From contig CAXTSX010000007.1 of the NCBI GenBank assembly GCA_964247085.1, forward strand, positions 1 to 64,000: a DNA stretch of 64,000 nt. The letters run 5' to 3'. Under the pieces are notes generated by a model. That model was not told the origin of the DNA and did not search any database. It saw only the letters and a list, made by a program, of their open reading frames with translations. This DNA is from JAAFHZ01 sp964247085 (GTDB lineage Bacteria > Cyanobacteriota > Cyanobacteriia > Cyanobacteriales > Chamaesiphonaceae). Shown piece by piece: positions 33,839 through 42,449 of the stretch (within the stretch, counting starts at the first letter, position 1; each line of letters starts with the position of its first letter). The translations under genes and the position numbers were made by a program.

Positions 33839-36151
33839 TTACTCCAGAACTGACGATAAGGTCTGAATTGGAACTTGCCAAAAATATTGAAGTATAAATA
33901 ATTCTTCCACTACTACTGCCAAAAAATCCTGGATGGCGGGGATATCTATGAGAATTAAGTTCGATAGGTCTCCCTGGCTCTGAACTTTAACTTGCTGTTG
34001 GTCAGGCGCTAAAACTATTTTAAACCCCATCGCGGCCAAGCCATCCCATCCATAGCGGATCGATCGATCACTGATCCCCAGTTTTTTTTGGAGCTGATTG
34101 TTGGTTATCGGTTGTCCAGTGCGTGCCAAAAATTTAGCGATTCCCAACAGTTGCTCCAAAATTGTTACCGCCGTTTGCGGGGTGGGAGCAGGATAGGCTA
34201 AAGCTAGTGGTTGCTGTTGTTGGCTAGCTTCAGTATATTTGGCGATGAGATCTGCCCAACAGCAGGGACATTCACTAACCAACACTAGCGGTACAAATAG
34301 CCGATCGGGATCAACGCCCTGCCGAAAATCCAAGATCTCCGGACGATAGCGATCGAGCACCATCACAGTCGGAGTTACAGCAGGGACTAAATCAATAATC
34401 CGTGCTTCACAGCGGTTTTTGTAATTGTTATAGTCCAGTTCGATCGCGAGGTCGCAAGGCACGGTTGGTACTTCGTCAGAATAATGACCCCACCACACCA
34501 CTGGAAAAGTCTCGGTCGTAGAATCGTCAGTGATTTGCAGGTCAGTTTTAATATACTGAATTTTATTGCCTTTGAAATCCTTAATGTTGGCATTGCGGGC
34601 ATTTAATAGTTGGCAATTTTTCACTAACAGTTTGGGAACAGGGTTACCCATGCCACAGGGTTCTAAAACCTTCAGCTCGTCAAATAAAGCTCGACCCAAA
34701 TCAGCTACCGTCACAATTAAATCGATCGATAGGACTGGTGGCGGTAGTTGGCCAATGGTTTGACGCAGTTGTTGGTTAATCGCTTCGGTAAACAGGGGCA
34801 GGTTGTCGGCTAGAATGCTCAGCCCGGCGGCAAAGGGATGACCACCAAAACTATTTAACAAATGTGATTGGGACTTGACCAACTGATAAAGATCAACATT
34901 TTGGATCGATCGAGCAGAACCCCGCGCTAACAAAGGAATACTGGGATCAGCCACCTCTTCCTGAGCAGTACTGAGCAAAATGGTCGGCTTGCCATAAGTT
35001 TGGGCAATCTGTCCGGCGACCAGCCCTAAAACTCCGGGTGACCAATTGTTATCAACCAACACAATTACGCCGGTAGTAGATAGATCTAAGGCCGTTACCC
35101 GTTGCTGGACTTCGGCTACTACATTTTTCTGAACTTCCTTACGCCGGGCATTGGCTTGTTCGGTCAACATGGCTAGTTCATGACAGCGAGCCTCATCCTG
35201 GCTGGTCAATAACTGCACCCCAAAACTAGCATCCCCATGAATCCGGCTAATGGCATTAATCCGGGGAGCGATCCCAAAGGAAATATCCATCGGTCGATCG
35301 CCAGTGCGTTTGCATAGTTCTAATAACTTGGCAACTCCTGGTCGATAGCCTGGCTGGGGATTTTTAGTATTTTGGAGCTGTAAACGTTGAATGCCAATTT
35401 GGGCTAAGTAACGGCAGTCGCCACTCAGTTGCACGAGATCGGCCACCAAGCCGATCGCCACTAAATCTAATAGATACTCTAGGGGCTGGACAGGGATATC
35501 TGGAAAAGCCAGATATAAAGCTTCGATCAGTTTATAAGCAACAGCCACGCCCGATAGATGAAAAAGTGGGTGATCGGTGGCTAAATAACGGGGATTAATG
35601 ATCGCGGCTACCGGAGGCCGGGTGTCTGGCAAGGTATGGTGATCGGTCACAATGGTGTCAATGCCTAATTCTTGGGCGGAGGCAATTTCCGCTAAGTTGG
35701 TGCTGCCGGTGTCGCAGGTAATAATTAAGGTGATTCCTTGCTGGTGCAGTCGATCGATCCCCGCTAGGTTCAGACCATGAGATTCTTTTAATCTGTCTGG
35801 AATGTAGTAACTCAGCGAGTCCGGATCTAAAAATTGCCGCAACCCATCCCATAAAACGCTGGTAGCCGTAATACCATCGGCATCAAAGTCCCCCCAAATT
35901 AAAACTTGCTCCTGCCGATCACGCGCTTGTTTAATTCGATCGATCGCCTGTTGCATTTCCACCCCAAAAGCCTCTGGCCCAGTTGGTTGATAATGCTCAG
36001 CTTTTAGATAACCTGGAATAGTGGTGGTATCCTGAATTCCTCTTTGCCAAAGCAGCTGACTAAGATATCGATCGGCTGGCCAAAACTGGCGCACGGCTTG
36101 GGCAAATTCGATGGGGATGGTAGGTACTAACGGTAGCTGAAAATTGACCAT
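33839..36151 (-). CDS. recJ: Single-strand-specific 5'-3' exonuclease RecJ
   Basis: 770 residues, longer than E. coli RecJ (577). DHH phosphoesterase motifs: G-D-F-D-A-D-G-I-T-A-T and V-T-D-H-H-T-L-P. The DHHA1 motif G-G-H-P-F-A-A-G-L is intact. The C-terminal ~200 residues add a winged-helix-like stretch (L-Q-K-K-L-G-I-S-D-R-S-I-R-Y-G-W-D-G-L-A-A-M-G-F) as in other cyanobacterial RecJ proteins. Role: end resection in recombination and repair. Confidence 0.93.
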   Translation of the reverse strand: MVNFQLPLVPTIPIEFAQAVRQFWPADRYLSQLLWQRGIQDTTTIPGYLKAEHYQPTGPEAFGVEMQQAIDRIKQARDRQEQVLIWGDFDADGITATSVLWDGLRQFLDPDSLSYYIPDRLKESHGLNLAGIDRLHQQGITLIITCDTGSTNLAEIASAQELGIDTIVTDHHTLPDTRPPVAAIINPRYLATDHPLFHLSGVAVAYKLIEALYLAFPDIPVQPLEYLLDLVAIGLVADLVQLSGDCRYLAQIGIQRLQLQNTKNPQPGYRPGVAKLLELCKRTGDRPMDISFGIAPRINAISRIHGDASFGVQLLTSQDEARCHELAMLTEQANARRKEVQKNVVAEVQQRVTALDLSTTGVIVLVDNNWSPGVLGLVAGQIAQTYGKPTILLSTAQEEVADPSIPLLARGSARSIQNVDLYQLVKSQSHLLNSFGGHPFAAGLSILADNLPLFTEAINQQLRQTIGQLPPPVLSIDLIVTVADLGRALFDELKVLEPCGMGNPVPKLLVKNCQLLNARNANIKDFKGNKIQYIKTDLQITDDSTTETFPVVWWGHYSDEVPTVPCDLAIELDYNNYKNRCEARIIDLVPAVTPTVMVLDRYRPEILDFRQGVDPDRLFVPLVLVSECPCCWADLIAKYTEASQQQQPLALAYPAPTPQTAVTILEQLLGIAKFLARTGQPITNNQLQKKLGISDRSIRYGWDGLAAMGFKIVLAPDQQQVKVQSQGDLSNLILIDIPAIQDFLAVVVEELFILQYFWQVPIQTLSSVLE

Positions 36152-36362
36152 GGCTATTCACAGGAAGGCGAGGCGGATGCCCATAGGGTAGAAATTTCGG
36201 CAGGCTGAATCCACCGTCAAGGTAATTCTTTTGTACCATATTATTCTAGCCAATGTTTGATTACAGATCTGCCAAATAATTTGCCAAATATGAGTACTGA
36301 CCCTAATCTGAAAAGTAGCCACGCTGGCAGCATCGAAAACAATTAAAAATACATGTATCTAA

Positions 36363-37757
36363 ATGCTAGGAAAATTACCCATGCTCGTCGAGGATCCGCC
36401 TTACTTGGTTTGGCAAACTGATCCGAAACTAACTAGATATTTGAAAAGCTTAGTTGCTGCTTCAGGTGACTCCCCCACCTCCTTCGATCAAGAGCAAATT
36501 GCCTATATCTTGGGGCAACGTTGTGGTCAATTACCCCTGGATCCATCAGATTATACCGAGATCGATCGACAGTTGAGTGGTTGTCTAACATCGCTGTTGG
36601 CGCAAATTGTCTTTTCTCCCCAGGGACTAGGACAACTGAGATTACAAGTTTTGAAACCCTTGGAGTATCATGCGGCAGCGCTGGCGGAGATCGATGTGTA
36701 TGCGATCGGATTAGAAATTATTAGTCAGCCTGTAAGATTTTTACAGAATTTTGAGCCGCCCCAGACCAATTGGTATGCCAGTTTAGTCCATTATAGTCAG
36801 CAGCGATTTCAACGGTTGTTGATCGACAAGTTAAGAAGTTCACCAAATTTGAGTGGCTTTAAACGGACAAATCTGGGGCTGTTGGTACGAAGTACTCCAA
36901 CGCGGGTCAAAGCAGCTCTAATTAATGCTGGTGAAGGAACATCACGTTTAGCTGGACTGTTATTACTTCATCAATCTTTGCAAGATGCGGTTAGAGCTGA
37001 GCAGTTTTCCAGCAAAAATCCGGAGCTGACGCATTATGACCAATTGTTAGCCCGATCTAAAGAGCAGTGCGAACGAGTGAATTTGCCGATCGCCAATCGC
37101 GACACCATCATTGAACTCTTGAACTATATGGGCACTGCTCTGCGGAATTATCTACAACCACCCCAGGTTTCCTTCGATCAACCGATCGGGGAGAACGGAT
37201 CGCCCCTCGGCGAATTAATTCCGGCTCTACAAATATCCCCTGCCGAGCAGATCGCCCTGGCCGCTGATCAGCAGCAGACTAGAGATTTTAAGCAGCAAGT
37301 ATCGAGCGTATTAGAACAGTTACCAATCGATCGAGCGAGTTTATTATTATGGCTCTATGGTTTGCAGCTGACCCAAGCCGAAGCTGGAATGGAATTGAAC
37401 CTGAACCAGACAACGATCAAGCGTCGTCATGATCGATCTCTGGCGCAGCTGGCTTCCACTTTATGTCAACTGGCTGGAGCAACTGAGAACCTATCGATCG
37501 ACACCCTCACTACCATTAAGACGGCCTTGATAGTAGTTTGCGAAAATTACTATCCGGAATCGTTACGAAAAATACTGATGGCGATCGGCACCGAGCAGGG
37601 TACTACTCCACCTACTATGTCTGATGCCCTCATCGAACAGCTGTGCCAACAATTTATCACCGCAATGGAAAAACGATGGCAATTTGAATTTCAACCGGGG
37701 CAGATGGGGAGTAAAAAAGCAGTGGCTTTTGTCAGGAGAAAATTAAAGCTTAATTGA
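36363..37757 (+). CDS. Sigma-70-like protein at the head of the DUF1822/CHAT operon
   Basis: 464 residues; ATG 36381 is an alternative start. I assign it to the divergent sigma-70-like proteins of cyanobacteria. The C-terminal third has L-E-Q-L-P-I-D-R-A-S-L-L-L-W-L-Y-G-L, then L-T-Q-A-E-A-G-M-E-L-N-L-N-Q-T-T-I-K-R-R-H-D-R-S-L: a region-4-type helix-turn-helix with a recognition helix rich in Lys/Arg. Region 2 is not clearly seen, so it may be a regulator rather than a true sigma factor. It precedes the DUF1822 gene by 15 bp. This order (sigma-like, DUF1822, CHAT/CHASE2) recurs in filamentous cyanobacteria. Confidence 0.65.
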   Translation: MLGKLPMLVEDPPYLVWQTDPKLTRYLKSLVAASGDSPTSFDQEQIAYILGQRCGQLPLDPSDYTEIDRQLSGCLTSLLAQIVFSPQGLGQLRLQVLKPLEYHAAALAEIDVYAIGLEIISQPVRFLQNFEPPQTNWYASLVHYSQQRFQRLLIDKLRSSPNLSGFKRTNLGLLVRSTPTRVKAALINAGEGTSRLAGLLLLHQSLQDAVRAEQFSSKNPELTHYDQLLARSKEQCERVNLPIANRDTIIELLNYMGTALRNYLQPPQVSFDQPIGENGSPLGELIPALQISPAEQIALAADQQQTRDFKQQVSSVLEQLPIDRASLLLWLYGLQLTQAEAGMELNLNQTTIKRRHDRSLAQLASTLCQLAGATENLSIDTLTTIKTALIVVCENYYPESLRKILMAIGTEQGTTPPTMSDALIEQLCQQFITAMEKRWQFEFQPGQMGSKKAVAFVRRKLKLN

Positions 37758-37772
37758 AACATTTGCTAATTG

Positions 37773-38987
37773 ATGTCTCACTCTCCGGTACTCTCTCCCC
37801 TAAAATTAAAGATGCTAAATTTAGAACAACTACAACAAATTGATCCTCAAGCTATTTGGCTAGAAATCACACCGCCAGATCTAGAGGCCGCTCAACCTAA
37901 TGCCCAAATCTACTCCAACTCCACGGGATTATATAATGCTACTCTCAACCAATTGTGTTTGAATAAATTTAGAGATTGGCTATCTACCATCGAAATTGAT
38001 GCCGCAGCTAGTTTGAACCAAACCGATTGGCCACCAATATGGGACGTGCTGACAGGCTGCTCTCTCAATATTGGTAAAACCAAAGTAATTTTAATTCCTA
38101 CCGATACTCTCGATCGAGACGAACTACGAGTACCTCAAGAATGGGTGGACTTGCCAAATTTGTTAGGAGATTACTATGTAGCCGTGCAGATCGATCGAGA
38201 AGCTAACACCATGAATATTTGGGGATTTACTTCCCATCGGCTGCTTAAACAACACGGCGAATATGAAGCATTCGATCGCAGCTATAGTTTGCCGAGTGAT
38301 TTATTAATACCCGACATGGATGTGCTGTGGATGGGACAGGGACTAGAACTAAATGAAATTAGCGCTGTGGAAGAGTTGCCTAGTTTAAACTTAGATCGAG
38401 CCTTGGAATTAATTCGTGAATTGAGTGTTCCATCAGCCTATTCACCGCGCACTAACATGAATTGGCCAGACTGGGGGAGCCTGATTAATAATTCCAGCTT
38501 ACGCTGGCAGTTATATCAAACGCGACTGCAGCAAGCGGCGATTGCACAAGCCTCAGCACCTAGTTTCCGATTGACTGATTGGCTACGAGGCGAAATCAGC
38601 AATGCCATCAGTAGTGGCTGGAATTATGACTATCAGTCTCTGATGGTGTTACATCAAACACAGGAAAAAATCGAACGTTCTAAATTAATTAATCTGCAAG
38701 TTGAATTACAGCAACAAAGCGTCGTTCTATTGATTGGCTTAGTGGCTCTGCCAGCCGATCAAGCTCAGGTTCTGGTTCAGGTCTATCCAACTAACGGACG
38801 GAGCAGTTTGCCCCCCCAATTACAGTTGAGTTATGTAGATGGGCATGGAGCCATTTTACGGACAGTGACTGCCAGAAGTAGTGACAACTGTATTCAACTA
38901 CCACCTTTTACCTGTGCAGTAGGTACTGAATTTAGCATTCAGCTGCAATTGTATAGTGCGATGGTGATTGAACGATTAAAGGTTTAA
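37773..38987 (+). CDS. DUF1822-family protein
   Basis: 404 residues from ATG 37773 (a TTG three bases earlier is possible). DUF1822 features: an N-terminal F-R-D-W-L-S block, G-K-T-K-V-I-L-I-P, V-D-L-P-N-L-L-G-D-Y-Y-V-A-V-Q-I-D (about 127-143), and I-W-G-F-T-S-H near 150. The C-terminal half is beta-rich (V-L-L-I-G-L-V-A-L ... V-L-V-Q-V-Y-P). The family is cyanobacterial and uncharacterised. Only 3 bp separate it from the CHAT/CHASE2 gene. I infer that it binds or regulates the CHAT protein. Confidence 0.8.
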   Translation: MSHSPVLSPLKLKMLNLEQLQQIDPQAIWLEITPPDLEAAQPNAQIYSNSTGLYNATLNQLCLNKFRDWLSTIEIDAAASLNQTDWPPIWDVLTGCSLNIGKTKVILIPTDTLDRDELRVPQEWVDLPNLLGDYYVAVQIDREANTMNIWGFTSHRLLKQHGEYEAFDRSYSLPSDLLIPDMDVLWMGQGLELNEISAVEELPSLNLDRALELIRELSVPSAYSPRTNMNWPDWGSLINNSSLRWQLYQTRLQQAAIAQASAPSFRLTDWLRGEISNAISSGWNYDYQSLMVLHQTQEKIERSKLINLQVELQQQSVVLLIGLVALPADQAQVLVQVYPTNGRSSLPPQLQLSYVDGHGAILRTVTARSSDNCIQLPPFTCAVGTEFSIQLQLYSAMVIERLKV

Positions 38988-38990
38988 AAT

Positions 38991-41252
38991 ATGAATCATC
39001 ACATTGAGCATCAGGCTGTAATCATTAACTTAGGTAATGGCCAGCTAGCCACCGGATTTGATTCTGTGACTGTGCGGTTGAAGTCAGGGACAACTATTGT
39101 TTGGGAGGATAACTGTAGTTTGAATGCCTCCCCAGCATTACAGCAATTGCTTCAGGAATGGCAGCTACTATACCGAGCAATTGTTCAGGTGATGGGAGAT
39201 CATCTTAGTCCGACTGTGGCTTTCGATGATAGCGCCATTACCAATGTTTCGACTCAAGATTTATCTCAGCTACATCTTCAGTTTTATAATGAATTAAATC
39301 GATGGTTGGCGGAGAGTGATTTTAACCGCATCGAAAAGAAAATCAGAACTTGGTTGAATAATTCCGCGCCAATTACCGTTACGATTTTGGCGGAACAGCA
39401 AGCTATTTGGCAATTACCTTGGTATCTGTGGCACTTTTTTGATGACTATCCGCAGGCGATCGATCTCTTTAGTAAACAACGTGCTATTGATGTCACTAGG
39501 CAAGAACCAAAACGCAATGGTCAAGTTAATATCATGGCGGTATTTGGAGAGGATCCGGCACTTCAGCTCCAACAGGATCGCGAGGATTTACAGTCTATTT
39601 TAGGGACTAAAAATATTGATTTTATTCAAAATCCATCTGCTGCAGTTATTTCGGCTAACTTAACCAGGGAGATGGGCTGTGATGTTTTTTGGTTTGGGGG
39701 GCATGGCGATAGTACAGAAGAAGAGGGGATTATTTATTTAGACAATAAAACACCGCTGGAAATTAGCGTCCTAAAACAGGGCTTTAAAACCGCTGTCGAT
39801 CGAGGATTGCAGATTGCGGTCTTTAACTGCTGTCGCGGTTTAGGATTAGCTGATCAATTAATTGATGTGAATATCCCCTACATCATCGTGATGCGGGTGG
39901 AGATTCCTAATTTTTTAGCTAAGCAGTTTCTGAAGGATTTATTAATTCAGTATCGACAGGGTGCTGATTTTGCCCAAGCTTTTCAATTTGCCCGTGATCA
40001 ATTGTCACTAGCCTCCCCGACCAAGTATGCGAACTGGTTACCAGTGCTTTTTCATAATCCTTTGAGTAAGTCTGTGACTTGGCAGGATTTGGAGCGATCG
40101 CGTGCCTGGTTACCAATCCCGTCAGCAGTAGTTGGATTCTGTCGATCGATAACTCAGCCACAATCTTGGCTAGCAACAGGATTAGGCTTGGGCTTGGCTT
40201 TATCTGGATTGGGGTGTATTTTAAATCATCAAAATCCCATCCAAAAATTAGAAACGACCTTGATCGATAAATTCCAAGAAGTTCAAGCTTCCAAGATCAT
40301 TAACCAAAAATCTAATGTAGTGATGGTTAACTATGATGCTGTGACAGTAGGGGGAATAGTACGCCCTGGAAATTTAGCTGATATTATTAATCGTGTTTCA
40401 GAAGATGCTCAGCCGATTGCTTGGGGTATTGGACTGGCGATCGAAACCGACAAGGATAGTTTGGATTTGGATTTCCCCAATATCATTATGAATTGTCTAG
40501 CGGAGCCGACTAATAGCCGATCTTTTGATTACGCCCTCCGGCAGCCTAATTGTTATAATTCATCCTTAGCTAGGGAGCTTTTAAGCAAGTATCAAGAGCA
40601 GCAAAAACTCACTGAAAAAGCTCTACTGCCGGATAAATTACGACTTAATAATGCTCTGGGAAATCGGATTAGATCGATCGATATCAGTAAAATCCGCCAA
40701 TTGTCTCCAGCCCAAATCAAGGAGATATTTGATCGCAAGCTGGTGGTGATTAATACCAATCGCCGAGATGCCCTGGCTCTTGATCGACTATTGCTAGCTA
40801 TAACCCCAAATAACTCGCTGCCAATTATGCAATCCAGCCCACTACCGACAGAATTCTTGTGGATTTTACTGTGGTCTACTACTACAACGACGGTGATTTG
40901 GCGAATTGGCGCCAGATTATTTATCCCGATAACTATGGTGATGATCGGTAGTTGTGTTGTGATCGGAGGCTTGTTATGGGCAAGTGGTTATAGTATTCCA
41001 ATTTTTGTGACGGTTTTAGCGATCGGAGCTGCTGGAATAGCTGTTTTTGGTATTCATCAGGTTGGGGGGCGGATTTATCCTGATTTAGCTAAGATTTACT
41101 ATCAACGGGGTCTAGCGAAGGCGGGATCTGGTCAGCGGCAGGGATCGATCGAGGATTTGCGGTCAGCGGCTCAGTTGCTGGGTGAGCAAGGAAAGAAGTC
41201 TAAAGCCCGACGGGTGCAGCAGAAAATCGAGGCGCTGGAGAAAAATAGCTAA
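38991..41252 (+). CDS. CHAT protease-CHASE2 sensor membrane protein with C-terminal TPR
   Basis: 753 residues. Residues about 125-360 are a CHAT (caspase-like) domain. His238 is in F-G-G-H-G-D and Cys281 is in F-N-C-C-R-G-L-G-L-A-D-Q-L, where relatives read F-N-S-C-D-G-L-G-L-A, so the His-Cys dyad is intact. A hydrophobic span (about 393-413) leads to a CHASE2-like extracytoplasmic sensor (V-V-M-V-N-Y-D onward). Two or three further spans follow (about 625-690), then a TPR-like tail. Expected to be a membrane-signal-gated protease. Unlike classic CHASE2 receptors it has no kinase or cyclase output; CHAT is the output. Confidence 0.85.
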   Translation: MNHHIEHQAVIINLGNGQLATGFDSVTVRLKSGTTIVWEDNCSLNASPALQQLLQEWQLLYRAIVQVMGDHLSPTVAFDDSAITNVSTQDLSQLHLQFYNELNRWLAESDFNRIEKKIRTWLNNSAPITVTILAEQQAIWQLPWYLWHFFDDYPQAIDLFSKQRAIDVTRQEPKRNGQVNIMAVFGEDPALQLQQDREDLQSILGTKNIDFIQNPSAAVISANLTREMGCDVFWFGGHGDSTEEEGIIYLDNKTPLEISVLKQGFKTAVDRGLQIAVFNCCRGLGLADQLIDVNIPYIIVMRVEIPNFLAKQFLKDLLIQYRQGADFAQAFQFARDQLSLASPTKYANWLPVLFHNPLSKSVTWQDLERSRAWLPIPSAVVGFCRSITQPQSWLATGLGLGLALSGLGCILNHQNPIQKLETTLIDKFQEVQASKIINQKSNVVMVNYDAVTVGGIVRPGNLADIINRVSEDAQPIAWGIGLAIETDKDSLDLDFPNIIMNCLAEPTNSRSFDYALRQPNCYNSSLARELLSKYQEQQKLTEKALLPDKLRLNNALGNRIRSIDISKIRQLSPAQIKEIFDRKLVVINTNRRDALALDRLLLAITPNNSLPIMQSSPLPTEFLWILLWSTTTTTVIWRIGARLFIPITMVMIGSCVVIGGLLWASGYSIPIFVTVLAIGAAGIAVFGIHQVGGRIYPDLAKIYYQRGLAKAGSGQRQGSIEDLRSAAQLLGEQGKKSKARRVQQKIEALEKNS

Positions 41253-41274
41253 ATTTCTTTTTACTGAATTATTC

Positions 41275-42129
41275 CTATCTAAACCAAGCCATCAAATCTT
41301 CTATCTGGGTAAAATCTAAAGCAGCATCATAGAATTCTTCCAACCGAGCCAAAGGCAAAGACTTGATTTTTGCCTCTATTTCTGGTGATATATTTCCCAC
41401 TCGTCGGTTTAATAACCGCAGAACCAAAGCCTGTTCACCTCTGGCTTCTCCTTCAGCAAAAGCTTCTTGGTAAACTCTGGCTGCAGCTCTGGCTTCACCT
41501 TCAGCAAAAGCTTCTTGATAAACCCTAGTCTGTTCTAGCTCAATTCCCAACATTACATCCACCTCTGTTCGGCTCAGATTTTTAAACTTGTAAACAACAA
41601 TTGTTGATACTAAATCGATTATAGCGGCATTTCCTAACGACCTAGCAATCAAACTTCTGGCCTCGGTTGTGGCTTGCTCACCTTCTAAAGTAGTTAAAAC
41701 CATCAAACTCAATCCGATCGGCAGATCCTCCCTCCTCCCTAGTTCATCTAGGTAGATGGGCATAATACGGTCACTGGCTAGAAATTCTCTCACCATATTT
41801 AGGCGAGATTGCTCGGTGTTCCTGGTCGGATAGATGACCACTGCTTGCCAATCGGCGAATCGCTCTCGATTGCGGTAAGTGTAAATGCTAATTTCGCTGA
41901 CTAATCGCTCGTAAAGTAAATCATCTAGCTGAAACTGTACTTCGCAGAAGTAGACCATTCCAGATGAATCGGGTGGAATAAACACTCCGTCAATTCTAAA
42001 GGCAGTCTCTTTCACTTCGATCGATTCAAAAATATATCGATCGGGGTTGGCTGGTGTGGTGGGTAATAAATCAAATAGTAGTGGTGGAAATTGGCGGAAT
42101 AGTTGGTAGAAAATTGAGTCGCGGCGCAT
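41275..42129 (-). CDS. Rpn-family (PD-(D/E)XK) nuclease with DUF4351 tail
   Basis: 284 residues. It opens with M-R-R-D-S-I-F-Y-Q-L-F-R-Q-F-P. The nuclease core has R-I-D-G-V-F-I-P-P (metal-binding Asp) and V-Y-F-C-E-V-Q-F-Q (catalytic E-x-Q). A C-terminal DUF4351 segment ends L-M-A-W-F. The protein belongs to the Rpn/DUF2887 group, abundant and mobile in cyanobacteria; E. coli relatives promote recombination. An internal 16-residue duplication (R-V-Y-Q-E-A-F-A-E-G-E-A-R, twice) precedes the tail. It is the only minus-strand gene in the 36363-51772 block. Confidence 0.85.
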   Translation of the reverse strand: MRRDSIFYQLFRQFPPLLFDLLPTTPANPDRYIFESIEVKETAFRIDGVFIPPDSSGMVYFCEVQFQLDDLLYERLVSEISIYTYRNRERFADWQAVVIYPTRNTEQSRLNMVREFLASDRIMPIYLDELGRREDLPIGLSLMVLTTLEGEQATTEARSLIARSLGNAAIIDLVSTIVVYKFKNLSRTEVDVMLGIELEQTRVYQEAFAEGEARAAARVYQEAFAEGEARGEQALVLRLLNRRVGNISPEIEAKIKSLPLARLEEFYDAALDFTQIEDLMAWFR

Positions 42130-42449
42130 GAGTTGATTGATGGGGAAGCATCAATATCCTAGCGTTGATGGTCGATCGAACTGCTTCTGAATCTAAGATC
42201 GAATGAAATTACTCGAAAAATTGATTTCTACATTTCTTGTTTTAAAGCAAGAGCTAAACAGCTGAAATGATTTAGTTGTAACAATAATCACACATATCAT
42301 CGGAAGGAGAAGCGATCGGGTAAAATCACCTACAACACCGATCAATCAGTTACTAATTTTCCTGAGGGTGAATTGAGATAGTGGGATCGATCGTGCATTA
42401 AGTTACTGAACCCGCCCGATAAAACTAAATATAACTTGCATCCACACCT
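42130..42449. other. Divergent intergenic region with promoter sequences
   Basis: 320 bp between the Rpn nuclease start (minus) and the tandem-protease start (plus), so it must carry both promoters. An AT-rich segment AAACTAAATATAACTT lies just before the protease gene. I see no convincing consensus pair, repeat or RNA. Confidence 0.45.
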
